This document shows, piece by piece, positions 1-6,335 of a stretch of DNA of 6,907 nt. The stretch is taken from positions 1 through 6,907 of the forward strand of contig CAMLHL010000102.1 of the NCBI GenBank assembly GCA_946479855.1, read 5' to 3'. Made by a program: the position numbers and the translations under genes. The notes beneath the pieces are model-generated. The model saw nothing but the letters and a program-made list of their open reading frames with translations. It searched no databases and was not told the DNA's origin. Numbering within the stretch: position 1 is the stretch's first letter; each line of letters starts with the position of its first letter. The stretch comes from an uncultured Pseudomonadota bacterium (GTDB lineage: Bacteria; Pseudomonadota; Gammaproteobacteria; Burkholderiales; Rhodocyclaceae).

Positions 1-149
1 GCCACGTCAACCTGGGCCATGACCCAGCCGCCAAAGACATCGCCGAACTGGTTGAGATCAGCCGGCATTGGCATGACGCGCAGGGTGCAGTGCTTGTTTG
101 GGAGAAGATTACGGTCCACTGTCATAATTGGGCAAAAAATGCAAAACAT
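1..149 (-). CDS. Acyl-CoA thioesterase, hotdog fold, YciA-like (N-terminal part, runs off left edge)
   Basis: This is the first part of a minus-strand gene that leaves the window at base 1. Translated from the ATG at 125 it begins MTVDRNLLPN and continues into LRVMPMPADLNQFGDVFGGW, then VMAQVDV. The pattern of LRV-x-x-MPAD-x-N-x-x-GD-x-FGGW followed by a Q-x-D is the signature of YciA/Acot-type acyl-CoA thioesterases, soluble cytoplasmic enzymes that hydrolyse acyl-CoA to free acid and CoA. The Asp in the QVD stretch corresponds to the family's conserved catalytic-region Asp. Two starts are possible. The ATG at 125 gives the usual family N-terminal length but has no Shine-Dalgarno. The in-frame ATG at 149 adds MFCIFCPI and has GGGAGA seven bases upstream. 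I give the longer form because of the ribosome binding site, but family length favours the shorter one. The gene is transcribed divergently from the ABC exporter. The family call is firm; the substrate is unknown. Confidence 0.82.
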   Translation of the reverse strand, partial: MFCIFCPIMTVDRNLLPNKHCTLRVMPMPADLNQFGDVFGGWVMAQVDV

Positions 150-216
150 CGTGGATTCTCCCGGAAAGCGGGCAGTTTTCATATACTCGCAGGCGTCGTC
201 TCTCCCGGATCACCCC
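150..216. promoter_or_regulatory. Divergent intergenic region between thioesterase and ABC exporter
   Basis: These 67 bases separate two divergent starts and should hold both promoters. A plus-strand TATACT at 182-187 resembles a -10 element, but no good -35 element lies 16-18 bases upstream. The minus strand shows only a weak TATATG in the same place. The direct repeat TCTCCCGGA occurs at 157-165 and 201-209. Promoter positions are inferred from layout and are not clearly visible. Confidence 0.3.
157..162 (-). promoter_or_regulatory. Candidate Shine-Dalgarno that decides the thioesterase start
   Basis: On the minus strand this reads GGGAGA and ends seven bases before the ATG at 149. Nothing comparable precedes the alternative ATG at 125, whose upstream bases are TTTTTTGCCCAATT. 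The site therefore argues for the upstream start. The nine bases TCTCCCGGA containing it recur at 201-209, so the motif might instead be part of a repeated element in the divergent region. Confidence 0.4.
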
Positions 217-2034
217 ATGCGTCGCGCCACCGCCCTCCCCAAACCACCCGCCGGCCAGGCACTATCAGAAACCCATATCTGGCTGACGCTGCGCACGCTC
301 TTTCCCTATTTGTGGCGCTACCGCCTGCGCGTGCTGGCGGCGATGGGCTGCCTGATCGCCGCCAAGGTCACCAATGTCGGCGTGCCGATTGTCTTCAAAC
401 AGATGATCGACGGTCTTTCGGCCAGCCAGCAAGTGCTGGCACTGCCCATCCTGCTGCTGGCGCTCTACGGGATGCTACGCTTCTCGACTTCGCTGTTCAC
501 CGAACTGCGAGAAATCCTCTTTGCCCGCGTCACCCAGCGTGCGGTTCGCCAAGTATCGCTAGAAGTCTTCCGCCACCTGCATGCGCTGTCACTGCGTTTT
601 CACCTCGAGCGGCAGACCGGCGGCGTGTCACGCGACATCGAACGCGGCAGCCGCTCGATCTCCAGCCTGATTTCCTACACGCTGTACTCGATTCTGCCGA
701 CCCTGGTCGAGATCGGCCTGGTTCTCGGCATCCTGTTCGTCAAGTACGACTTCGGTTTCGTCCTCATTACCTTGCTATCGCTGACCGCCTATATCGTGTT
801 CACCGTCAAGGTCAGCAACTGGCGCATCGACATCCGCCGCACCGTCAATGAAAGCGACTCGGCGGCGAATACCCGGGCTGTCGATAGTCTGCTCAACTAC
901 GAGACGGTCAAGTATTTCAACAACGAAGGCTGGGAATCCCGGCGCTACGACGAGCAACTGATCAAATGGGAAGAGGCGGCAACCCGCAGCCAAACCACGC
1001 TGGCGCTCCTCAACCTCGGCCAGGCGGCAATCATCGCCCTCGGCGTCACGGCCATGATGTGGCGGGCGGCAAGCGGCGTGGTCGATGGCCGGATGACCAT
1101 CGGCGACCTAGTGCTGGTCAATGCCTTCCTGATCCAGCTCTATATGCCGCTGAATTTCCTTGGAGTCGTCTATCGCGAAATCCGCCAGGCGCTCACCGAC
1201 ATCGAACGGATGTTCAACCTGCTCAAGGAAAACCGCGAAATTGCCGATGCCCCGGATGCCCGCGATCTGCCCGACGGCCCCCTGCAGATCAATTTCGATG
1301 CGGTGGATTTCGCCTACGACCCGGATCGCCAGATTCTGAAAAATCTCAGCTTTGCCATTGCTCCGGGCAAGACGATCGCCGTGGTCGGCCACTCGGGTGC
1401 CGGCAAATCGACACTGTCGCGCTTGCTCTACCGTTTCTACGACGTCACCGGCGGGGCTATCCGCATCAACGGCCACGACCTGCGCGCACTCAAGCAGAGC
1501 AGCCTGCGCGCCGCCATCGGCATCGTGCCGCAGGACACCGTACTGTTTAATGACAGCATTTTCTACAACATCAACTACGGCCGTCCGGACGCCAGCCGTG
1601 ACGAAGTTTTCGCCACAGCTCGTGCCGCCCAACTGCACGACTTCATCGAGTCGCTGCCCCAGAAATATGAAACCAGGGTCGGCGAGCGCGGACTGAAGCT
1701 CTCTGGCGGCGAGAAGCAGCGCGTCGCGATTGCCCGGGCCCTGCTCAAGAACCCGCCTATCCTGATTTTCGACGAGGCCACCTCGGCCCTCGATTCCGCC
1801 ACCGAACGCGCCATCCAGAGCCAACTGGAGCAGGTCGCCATCGGCCACACCACGCTGGTCATCGCCCATCGCCTGTCGACCGTAATGAACGCTGACGAAA
1901 TCCTGGTCATGAGCGGCGGGCATATTATCGAGCGCGGCACGCATGCTGCTCTACTCGCCGCTGGCGGCCACTATGCGCGGATGTGGACCCTGCAACAACA
2001 GGAAGCGCGGGGGGCAGATAGTTCAAGTTCATGA
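217..2034 (+). CDS. Atm1/ABCB7-type ABC exporter (half-transporter: membrane domain fused to ATPase)
   Basis: A complete 605-residue half-transporter of the usual Atm1 length, expected to dimerise in the inner membrane and export a cytoplasmic substrate by ATP hydrolysis. Residues about 36-318 form an ABC type-1 membrane domain with six predicted helices. The stretch NESDSAANTRAVDSLLNYE (211-229), followed by TVKYF, is the hallmark of the Atm1/ABCB7/HMT1 branch, whose studied members carry glutathione derivatives, polysulfides or glutathione-metal conjugates. The ATPase domain is intact: A-loop Tyr367, Walker A GHSGAGKST 391-399, Q-loop Gln439, signature LSGGE 495-499, Walker B ILIFDE 515-520 with catalytic Glu520, and H-loop His551. 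I chose the ATG at 217, with only a weak GGAT before it. Earlier in-frame starts, such as the one at 19, would run across the divergent thioesterase and add a non-homologous leader. The gene ends in TGA inside an ATGA that opens the decayed kinase downstream. The actual substrate cannot be read from the sequence. Confidence 0.93.
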   Translation: MRRATALPKPPAGQALSETHIWLTLRTLFPYLWRYRLRVLAAMGCLIAAKVTNVGVPIVFKQMIDGLSASQQVLALPILLLALYGMLRFSTSLFTELREILFARVTQRAVRQVSLEVFRHLHALSLRFHLERQTGGVSRDIERGSRSISSLISYTLYSILPTLVEIGLVLGILFVKYDFGFVLITLLSLTAYIVFTVKVSNWRIDIRRTVNESDSAANTRAVDSLLNYETVKYFNNEGWESRRYDEQLIKWEEAATRSQTTLALLNLGQAAIIALGVTAMMWRAASGVVDGRMTIGDLVLVNAFLIQLYMPLNFLGVVYREIRQALTDIERMFNLLKENREIADAPDARDLPDGPLQINFDAVDFAYDPDRQILKNLSFAIAPGKTIAVVGHSGAGKSTLSRLLYRFYDVTGGAIRINGHDLRALKQSSLRAAIGIVPQDTVLFNDSIFYNINYGRPDASRDEVFATARAAQLHDFIESLPQKYETRVGERGLKLSGGEKQRVAIARALLKNPPILIFDEATSALDSATERAIQSQLEQVAIGHTTLVIAHRLSTVMNADEILVMSGGHIIERGTHAALLAAGGHYARMWTLQQQEARGADSSSS

Positions 2035-2361
2035 GCATCCGGGCTACGGCGTACGACGCCCGCCATCCGCCGGCGGGGCGCCCCGGCGCAGAGGCCCAGA
2101 AAGAGGGAGTCTTTGCCATCCATTGAAGAAGGCGCCGCCATCTCCGCAAACGAACTGGAGCGCGGCTTCGCCAAGTGGGTGCACAGCAGTTCAATCGAGA
2201 GCGCTACCGTTGGCCTTGCTCTCGGGCTGGCGATTTGCCGGACAACGGTTGCCCGGCACCGTGGTACGATTGTTGCCCATAACAATCCAGGGAACGGCTT
2301 CTGCCATGTCGTTACCCTGCCGTTGAATTGCTGGATGGGGACCCCGAAATCAAATGACTGA
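2031..2361 (+). pseudogene. Remnant of a sensor histidine kinase: C-terminal half of the HATPase_c domain, frameshifted
   Basis: Two short frames together resemble the end of a histidine kinase. The first (2031-2126, 31 residues) starts MSIRATAYDA, ends QKEGVFAIH and stops at TGA 2124-2126. The second, open from about 2113 to 2361, reads IEEGAAISANELERGFAKW, then GLALGLAICR, TTVARHRGTIVAHNNPGNG and VVTLPL. Removing one base near 2120 joins them as GVFAI-IEEGAAIS, matching the usual order strand, G1 box (DxGxGI), F box (E-x-x-F-x-K-F), G2 box (GxGLGLAI) and C-terminal strand. The boxes are degraded: the G1 Asp is Glu and its second Gly is Ala, the G2 second Gly is Ala, and HGG reads HRG. The dimerisation/phosphoacceptor domain and N box are absent, because the exporter gene lies immediately upstream. 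The fragment stops inside the start of the next gene (ATG 2354, TGA 2359-2361), a typical kinase-regulator overlap. A small expressed ATPase-like peptide from TTG 2113 cannot be excluded. This element occupies the whole 320-base gap. Confidence 0.7.
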
Positions 2362-3259
2362 AACGCGCGTTCTGCTGGTCGATGACGAACCGCTGAACCT
2401 GGAAATCCTGGTCGACTATTTTGAGGGAGAAGCGCCTTTCGTCGTCGAAACCGCCGCTAGCGGTGAAGCGGCCTGGCAACGGCTGCAGAGTCCCGACCAG
2501 GCTTTCAAGCTGATCCTGCTGGACCGCATGATGCCAGTGCTTGACGGTATCGGATTGCTCAAACGGATCAAAAGCACTCCCCGGCTCGCCTCGATTCCGG
2601 TCATCATGCAGACAGCGGCCAGCTCAGCCGAGCAAATTCGCGAGGGTCTTGAAGCCGGGGCCTACTATTACCTGACCAAACCATACCGCCGGGATAGCCT
2701 CCTTGCCATCGTCCACGCGGCCTTGAACGATGCCGAGGCGCGCAACAAGCTGAACCGCCAACTGCACCGGCACGTCAATTCGCTGCAGTTTCTCGACAGC
2801 GCCGAACTCTCCATCCGCACGATCAACGAAGCCAGCCAGCTCGCCTCCTTCATAGCACAGGCCTGTCCAAACCCGGACAGCGCTGTGATCGGCATCTCGG
2901 AATTGCTGATCAATGCCGTTGAGCATGGCAACCTGGGTCTCTGTTATGCAGAAAAGACTCGCCTCAAGCAGGAGGATGGCTGGCAAGCCGAAATTGATCG
3001 GCGTGCCAGGCTGGCCGAAAACGTGGACAAGACCGTCCGCCTCAACTATCTCCGCCGCGACGGCAAGATCACGCTGCGAATCAGCGATCAGGGACGGGGG
3101 TTCAAATGGCGGGAGTATCTTGAAATGGCTCCCGAGCGCGCCTTCGATCCGAATGGTCGCGGCATCGCCTTGGCTCGCTTGCTAAGCTTTAGCAATATCA
3201 CTTATGAAGGTTGCGGCAACATTGCTGTCGCCACCATCGACTGCAATCAGAAGCAATAA
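2354..3259 (+). CDS. Response regulator with RsbW-like anti-sigma-factor/serine-kinase ATPase output domain
   Basis: A 301-residue two-domain cytoplasmic protein. Residues 1-125 are a receiver with acidic pair Asp10/Asp11, phosphoacceptor Asp57 in LLDRMMP, Thr87 and Lys109 in LTKP, so the phosphorylation site is complete. After a short helical linker, about 165-297 is a GHKL ATPase of the RsbW/SpoIIAB type: N box ISELLINAVEHGN (Glu183, Asn187), G1 ISDQGRGF (Asp245, Gly247, Gly249) and G2 NGRGIAL (267-273). Such domains bind a sigma factor or phosphorylate a serine of a STAS antagonist. The N box to G1 distance is about 30 residues longer than in RsbW because of a charged insert around 197-229. 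I recall similar inserts in other receiver-linked members. The ATG overlaps the end of the kinase remnant. GGGGA lies about 12 bases upstream, so the ribosome site is weak, consistent with translational coupling when the kinase was intact. The PP2C gene starts six bases after the stop. Its target and input kinase are not in the window. Confidence 0.9.
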   Translation: MTETRVLLVDDEPLNLEILVDYFEGEAPFVVETAASGEAAWQRLQSPDQAFKLILLDRMMPVLDGIGLLKRIKSTPRLASIPVIMQTAASSAEQIREGLEAGAYYYLTKPYRRDSLLAIVHAALNDAEARNKLNRQLHRHVNSLQFLDSAELSIRTINEASQLASFIAQACPNPDSAVIGISELLINAVEHGNLGLCYAEKTRLKQEDGWQAEIDRRARLAENVDKTVRLNYLRRDGKITLRISDQGRGFKWREYLEMAPERAFDPNGRGIALARLLSFSNITYEGCGNIAVATIDCNQKQ

Positions 3260-3265
3260 TCGGCC

Positions 3266-4807
3266 ATGACTTCACCCATGAACAAGATGAAGGTGCTGGC
3301 GGTAGATGACAACCGTACCAATCTGCACATTCTTCAGGTATTCCTAAAAAAACTTGGACACGAAGTCATTCTGGCCGAGAACGGAGAGGAGGCAGTCCGG
3401 CGTTTCAAAGCGGAATCCCCCGATCTGGTGCTGCTGGATATCATGATGCCGGTCATGGACGGATTTGAGGCGGCTCGCCAGATCAAGGCAATGTGCAACG
3501 ACCGCTGGCAACCGATCATCTTCCTGTCGGCGCTCAATCGCGATGAAAATTTGGTCGAAGGCCTGGAGGCGGGCGCTGATGATTATCTGACCAAGCCAAT
3601 CAACTTTGTCGTGCTCGAGGCCAAACTACGCTCAATGCAGCGCTCGCTGACCATGCAGCAGGAGTCAATCAACGCTTTGCGTCGCGTCCAGGCGATTTCC
3701 GACAACGTTCTCGACGCCATCGTAACCAGCGACGAGCGCGGCATCATCGTTTCGGTTAATCAATCCACTGAGAGGATCTTCGGGTGGTCAGCCGATGAAT
3801 TGATCGGCAAAAATCTAACCCTACTGGTGCCAACCGCACAACGCTCCCCCCTCGACAACGATGGAGAGAGACCGGCGCCAAGCAACCCGCCCCAACTCAT
3901 CGGCACCGAACGAGAATTGGAAGCACAGCACAAAAACGGACATCGCTTTCCGGCAACCATTGCGGTCAGCTGCATCATGCTGGATAACCAGCAAATGTTC
4001 ATTGGCGTCATCCGTGATATTTCAGAACGCAAGCAAACCGAGCAGAAACTGCGTGAAAACGCCCGACAGCTACAGGATTACTACGACCAGACTCAGACTG
4101 AACAGCAGCTTGCCCTGCGGTTGATGGAAAAGCAGTTGCATCGCCGCGGCCTGCAAGATCCCCGGCTACGCTATAAGGTCATTCCAGCCGAGCATTTCAG
4201 TGGCGATATCGTGGCCGCTGCCCGCTCGCCAGAGGGAGCGCTCTACGCACTGCTGGCCGATGCGACAGGCCATGGATTGACTGCGGCAATCAGCGTTCTC
4301 CCCGTGCTCGCCCTGTTCTACCGTATGACAAAACTCGGCCGGCCAGTCCGGGAAATCATCCTCGAATTCAATCAGCAACTGAAAGAGTCCATCCCGCTCG
4401 GTCGCTTTGTCGCGGTAACACTGGTTTGTCTGGATGAAGAGCGCAGAGAAGGAGAGATTTGGGTCGGCGGCACGCCCGAAGCATTCCAGCTAGATCGATG
4501 GGGGCGTGTGGCCCGAAGTTTTCCATCTGATCACCTCCCCCTAGGCATCATCAGCAGCGACGAACTCGACGCCCACCCCGTCCGTTTTACCTGGGAGCAA
4601 GAAAGTCAGCTGATGCTCTGCTCCGACGGCCTGCTGGAAGCCACCAACCAGCAAAACGAGCAATTTGGAACCCCTAGGCTGATAGCGGTTGCTGCCAACA
4701 CCTCCCCAAGCGATCGCTTCGCCAAAATAGAAGCTGCGCTGGCCAGTCATATGGCGAACAGTGCGGCCAACGACGACATCTCCTTGATGCTTATCGATTG
4801 TCCTTGA
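3266..4807 (+). CDS. Receiver-PAS-SpoIIE/PP2C serine phosphatase (partner-switching regulator)
   Basis: A 513-residue cytoplasmic protein with three domains. The receiver (about 8-125) has Asp14/Asp15, phosphoacceptor Asp58 in LLDIMMP, Ser88 and Lys110, all consistent with function. A PAS domain spans about 143-253 and ends in the usual DISERKQTEQ. It resembles FixL PAS, but no His occupies the haem-ligand position (the stretch reads SPLDNDGE near 194-201), so haem binding is unlikely. A glutamine-rich coiled coil (about 254-295) joins it to a SpoIIE-type PP2C phosphatase (about 300-512). The metal ligands are present: Asp314 in SGD, Asp332 in ADATGHG, Asp454 in CSDGLLEA and Asp504 in NDDIS, so the enzyme should be active. 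Family members dephosphorylate a STAS anti-sigma antagonist and oppose an RsbW-like kinase, which is the domain encoded just upstream. ATG 3266 is chosen; AGAAG lies about 11 bases before it. Met5 and Met8 are alternatives that leave the receiver intact. No membrane segments are seen. Confidence 0.92.
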   Translation: MTSPMNKMKVLAVDDNRTNLHILQVFLKKLGHEVILAENGEEAVRRFKAESPDLVLLDIMMPVMDGFEAARQIKAMCNDRWQPIIFLSALNRDENLVEGLEAGADDYLTKPINFVVLEAKLRSMQRSLTMQQESINALRRVQAISDNVLDAIVTSDERGIIVSVNQSTERIFGWSADELIGKNLTLLVPTAQRSPLDNDGERPAPSNPPQLIGTERELEAQHKNGHRFPATIAVSCIMLDNQQMFIGVIRDISERKQTEQKLRENARQLQDYYDQTQTEQQLALRLMEKQLHRRGLQDPRLRYKVIPAEHFSGDIVAAARSPEGALYALLADATGHGLTAAISVLPVLALFYRMTKLGRPVREIILEFNQQLKESIPLGRFVAVTLVCLDEERREGEIWVGGTPEAFQLDRWGRVARSFPSDHLPLGIISSDELDAHPVRFTWEQESQLMLCSDGLLEATNQQNEQFGTPRLIAVAANTSPSDRFAKIEAALASHMANSAANDDISLMLIDCP

Positions 4808-4835
4808 GGGATTTCATAGTCCAAGACATAAAAGC

Positions 4836-4860
4836 AAAAGGCCGGGAATCCCGGCCTTTT
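4836..4860. terminator. Bidirectional rho-independent terminator between convergent genes
   Basis: A perfect 11-bp stem, AAAAGGCCGGG pairing with CCCGGCCTTTT, closes a three-base AAT loop. The stem ends in A4 on one side and T4 on the other, so each strand yields a GC-rich hairpin followed by U residues. On the minus strand a second T run follows (TTTTGCTTTTA), making it the stronger direction. It sits in the 75-base gap between the phosphatase stop (4807) and the rplQ stop (4883), and should end both the plus-strand signalling transcript and the alpha operon. Confidence 0.92.
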
Positions 4861-4882
4861 GACATTTGAACCTGAAAGCAGC

Positions 4883-5281
4883 TTATTCGGCAGCTTCTTC
4901 GATTTCCACAGCCTCGCTCGGCTCCGGACGATCGAGCAACTCGACGAACGCCATCGGGGCGTTGTCGCCGACACGGAAGCCACACTTCAGAATGCGAAGG
5001 TAGCCACCCGGACGGGTTGCATAGCGCGGGCCGATTTCGGCAAACAGCTTGACCACGATATCGCGGTCGCGCAGACGGTCGAAGGCCAGACGCTTGTTAG
5101 CCAGCGTCGGGTTCTTGCCGAGGGTAATCATCGGTTCAACAACACGGCGCAGTTCCTTGGCCTTCGGCAACGTGGTCTTGATGGCCTCGTGCTTGAGCAG
5201 GGAAACGGTCATGTTGCGCAGCATCGCAAGACGATGGCTGCTGGTGCGGTTCAGTTTGCGAAGTCCATTGCGGTGACGCAT
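4883..5281 (-). CDS. rplQ: 50S ribosomal protein L17 (bL17)
   Basis: A complete 132-residue protein starting [20 protein letters not shown], the highly conserved L17 N-terminus, followed by [19 protein letters not shown] and [12 protein letters not shown]. It is a component of the large ribosomal subunit near the peptide exit region. The C-terminal tail after residue about 117 is acidic ([13 protein letters not shown]), a variable end seen in many proteobacteria that gives a length slightly above the common 127-130. The ATG at 5281 has AAGGA six bases upstream. It is the last gene of the alpha operon, 56 bases after rpoA, and is followed by the shared terminator. Confidence 0.97.
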   Translation of the reverse strand: MRHRNGLRKLNRTSSHRLAMLRNMTVSLLKHEAIKTTLPKAKELRRVVEPMITLGKNPTLANKRLAFDRLRDRDIVVKLFAEIGPRYATRPGGYLRILKCGFRVGDNAPMAFVELLDRPEPSEAVEIEEAAE

Positions 5282-5328
5282 GGTTAATCCTTTCTATATT
5301 CTGCAGGCGTCCCTTGACTGCCCGGGCG

Positions 5329-5350
5329 GGAAAAGGCTTACGCCTTTTCC
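5329..5350 (-). other. Hairpin spanning the rpoA stop codon
   Basis: On the minus strand GGAAAAGGC and GCCTTTTCC form a perfect 9-bp stem with the four-base loop GTAA, which contains the rpoA stop codon TAA. The stem continues into the last codons of rpoA on one side and the rpoA-rplQ spacer on the other. Only four T residues, inside the stem, follow the GC pairs, so it is not a strong terminator. It could be an mRNA stability or processing element, or a weak attenuator before rplQ. Function is inferred from structure only. Confidence 0.4.
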
Positions 5351-6312
5351 AGACCGGCGGGCGGCCAGTTTTCCAGTTTCATGCCAAGGGTCAGGCCGCG
5401 TGCGGCCAGCACTTCCTTGATCTCATTCAACGACTTGCGACCCAGATTCGGGGTCTTGAGAAGTTCATTCTCGGTGCGCTGGATAAGATCGCCGATGTAG
5501 TAGATGTTCTCGGCCTTCAGGCAGTTCGCAGAACGTACCGTCAGTTCGAGATCATCAACTGGGCGAAGAAGTACCGGATCCACTTGGGCCGGCTTGGAAG
5601 CCTCGGCCACAGGAGCAGTACCTTCCAGATCAGCAAATACGGAAAGCTGTTCCATCAGCACGCGAGCGGCGTAACGAATTGCCTCTTCCGGCTCGACCAC
5701 ACCGTTGGTCTCGATATCGACGATCAGCTTATCCAAATCGGTACGCTGCTCGACACGGGCACTTTCGACCGCATAGGCAACGCGACGGATCGGGCTGAAG
5801 GACGCGTCCAAAACCAGCTTGCCGATGGTTTTGGCATCGCCAAGATTGCGAACGTTGCCCGGCACATAACCGCGCCCCTTCTCGACCTTGATCTCCATGG
5901 CCAGCTTGCCGCCGGGAGAAAGATGAGCAATCACGTGTTCCGGATTGATGATCTCGACGTCGTGCGGCAATTCGATATCACCAGCGCGAACGACGCCTTC
6001 ACCTTCCTTCGCCAGCTTCAGGTTAACCACGTCACGGTTGTGCAACTTGAAGACAATACCCTTCAGGTTAAGAAGGATATCGACCACATCTTCCTGTACG
6101 CCATCAACGGTGGAGTACTCATGCAGCACGCCGTCGATGCCGACTTCGGTCGGTGCATAACCGACCATCGAAGACAGTAGGATGCGACGCAATGCGTTAC
6201 CAAGAGTGTGGCCATAACCGCGTTCAAACGGCTCCATGACCACCTTGGCTTGCACGGGCGACACGCTCTGCACGTCGATAATGCGGGGTTTGAGAAGTCC
6301 ACTGCTTTGCAT
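5338..6312 (-). CDS. rpoA: DNA-directed RNA polymerase alpha subunit
   Basis: A complete 324-residue alpha subunit of normal proteobacterial length. The N-terminal domain (about 1-230) carries the assembly signature [17 protein letters not shown] (32-48), which drives alpha dimerisation and beta/beta' binding. After a linker (about 231-245) the C-terminal domain (about 246-317) contains [13 protein letters not shown], in which Arg260 matches the E. coli Arg265 that contacts promoter UP elements and activators, and then [17 protein letters not shown]. The ATG at 6312 has AGAGGA eight bases upstream, which fixes the start. It lies 23 bases after rpsD and 56 before rplQ, the standard alpha-operon order. 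Nothing in the sequence departs from a functional housekeeping subunit. Confidence 0.98.
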   Translation of the reverse strand: MQSSGLLKPRIIDVQSVSPVQAKVVMEPFERGYGHTLGNALRRILLSSMVGYAPTEVGIDGVLHEYSTVDGVQEDVVDILLNLKGIVFKLHNRDVVNLKLAKEGEGVVRAGDIELPHDVEIINPEHVIAHLSPGGKLAMEIKVEKGRGYVPGNVRNLGDAKTIGKLVLDASFSPIRRVAYAVESARVEQRTDLDKLIVDIETNGVVEPEEAIRYAARVLMEQLSVFADLEGTAPVAEASKPAQVDPVLLRPVDDLELTVRSANCLKAENIYYIGDLIQRTENELLKTPNLGRKSLNEIKEVLAARGLTLGMKLENWPPAGLEKA

Positions 6313-6335
6313 GGGCTAGATCCTCTGCTCAGTGC

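Noticed and set aside
19..216. Extension of the ABC exporter frame back to an ATG at 19 (671 residues)
   Set aside because: The added 66 residues do not resemble an exporter N-terminus, and they lie on top of the antisense coding start of a recognisable thioesterase. The frame is simply open by chance in GC-rich sequence.
1108..1944. Minus-strand open frame of 278 codons inside the ABC exporter gene
   Set aside because: It is a shadow of the exporter's coding frame and matches no family I recognise. The exporter motifs on the other strand are complete.
2068..2088. GC-rich hairpin (CGCCGG/CCGGCG, nine-base loop) after the exporter stop as a terminator
   Set aside because: No T run follows, and the sequence lies within the degraded kinase remnant, so it does not look like a rho-independent terminator. 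A structural effect on mRNA remains possible.
1971..2285. Minus-strand open frames across the exporter-regulator gap
   Set aside because: They show no recognisable domain, are rich in Arg, Ala and Pro as expected of shadow frames, and the plus strand of the same bases shows histidine-kinase homology.
5314..6180. Long plus-strand open frame (288 codons) opposite rpoA
   Set aside because: It is entirely antisense to rpoA, which is conserved from end to end. The product has no recognisable family features, and long antisense frames are expected opposite genes with strong codon bias.
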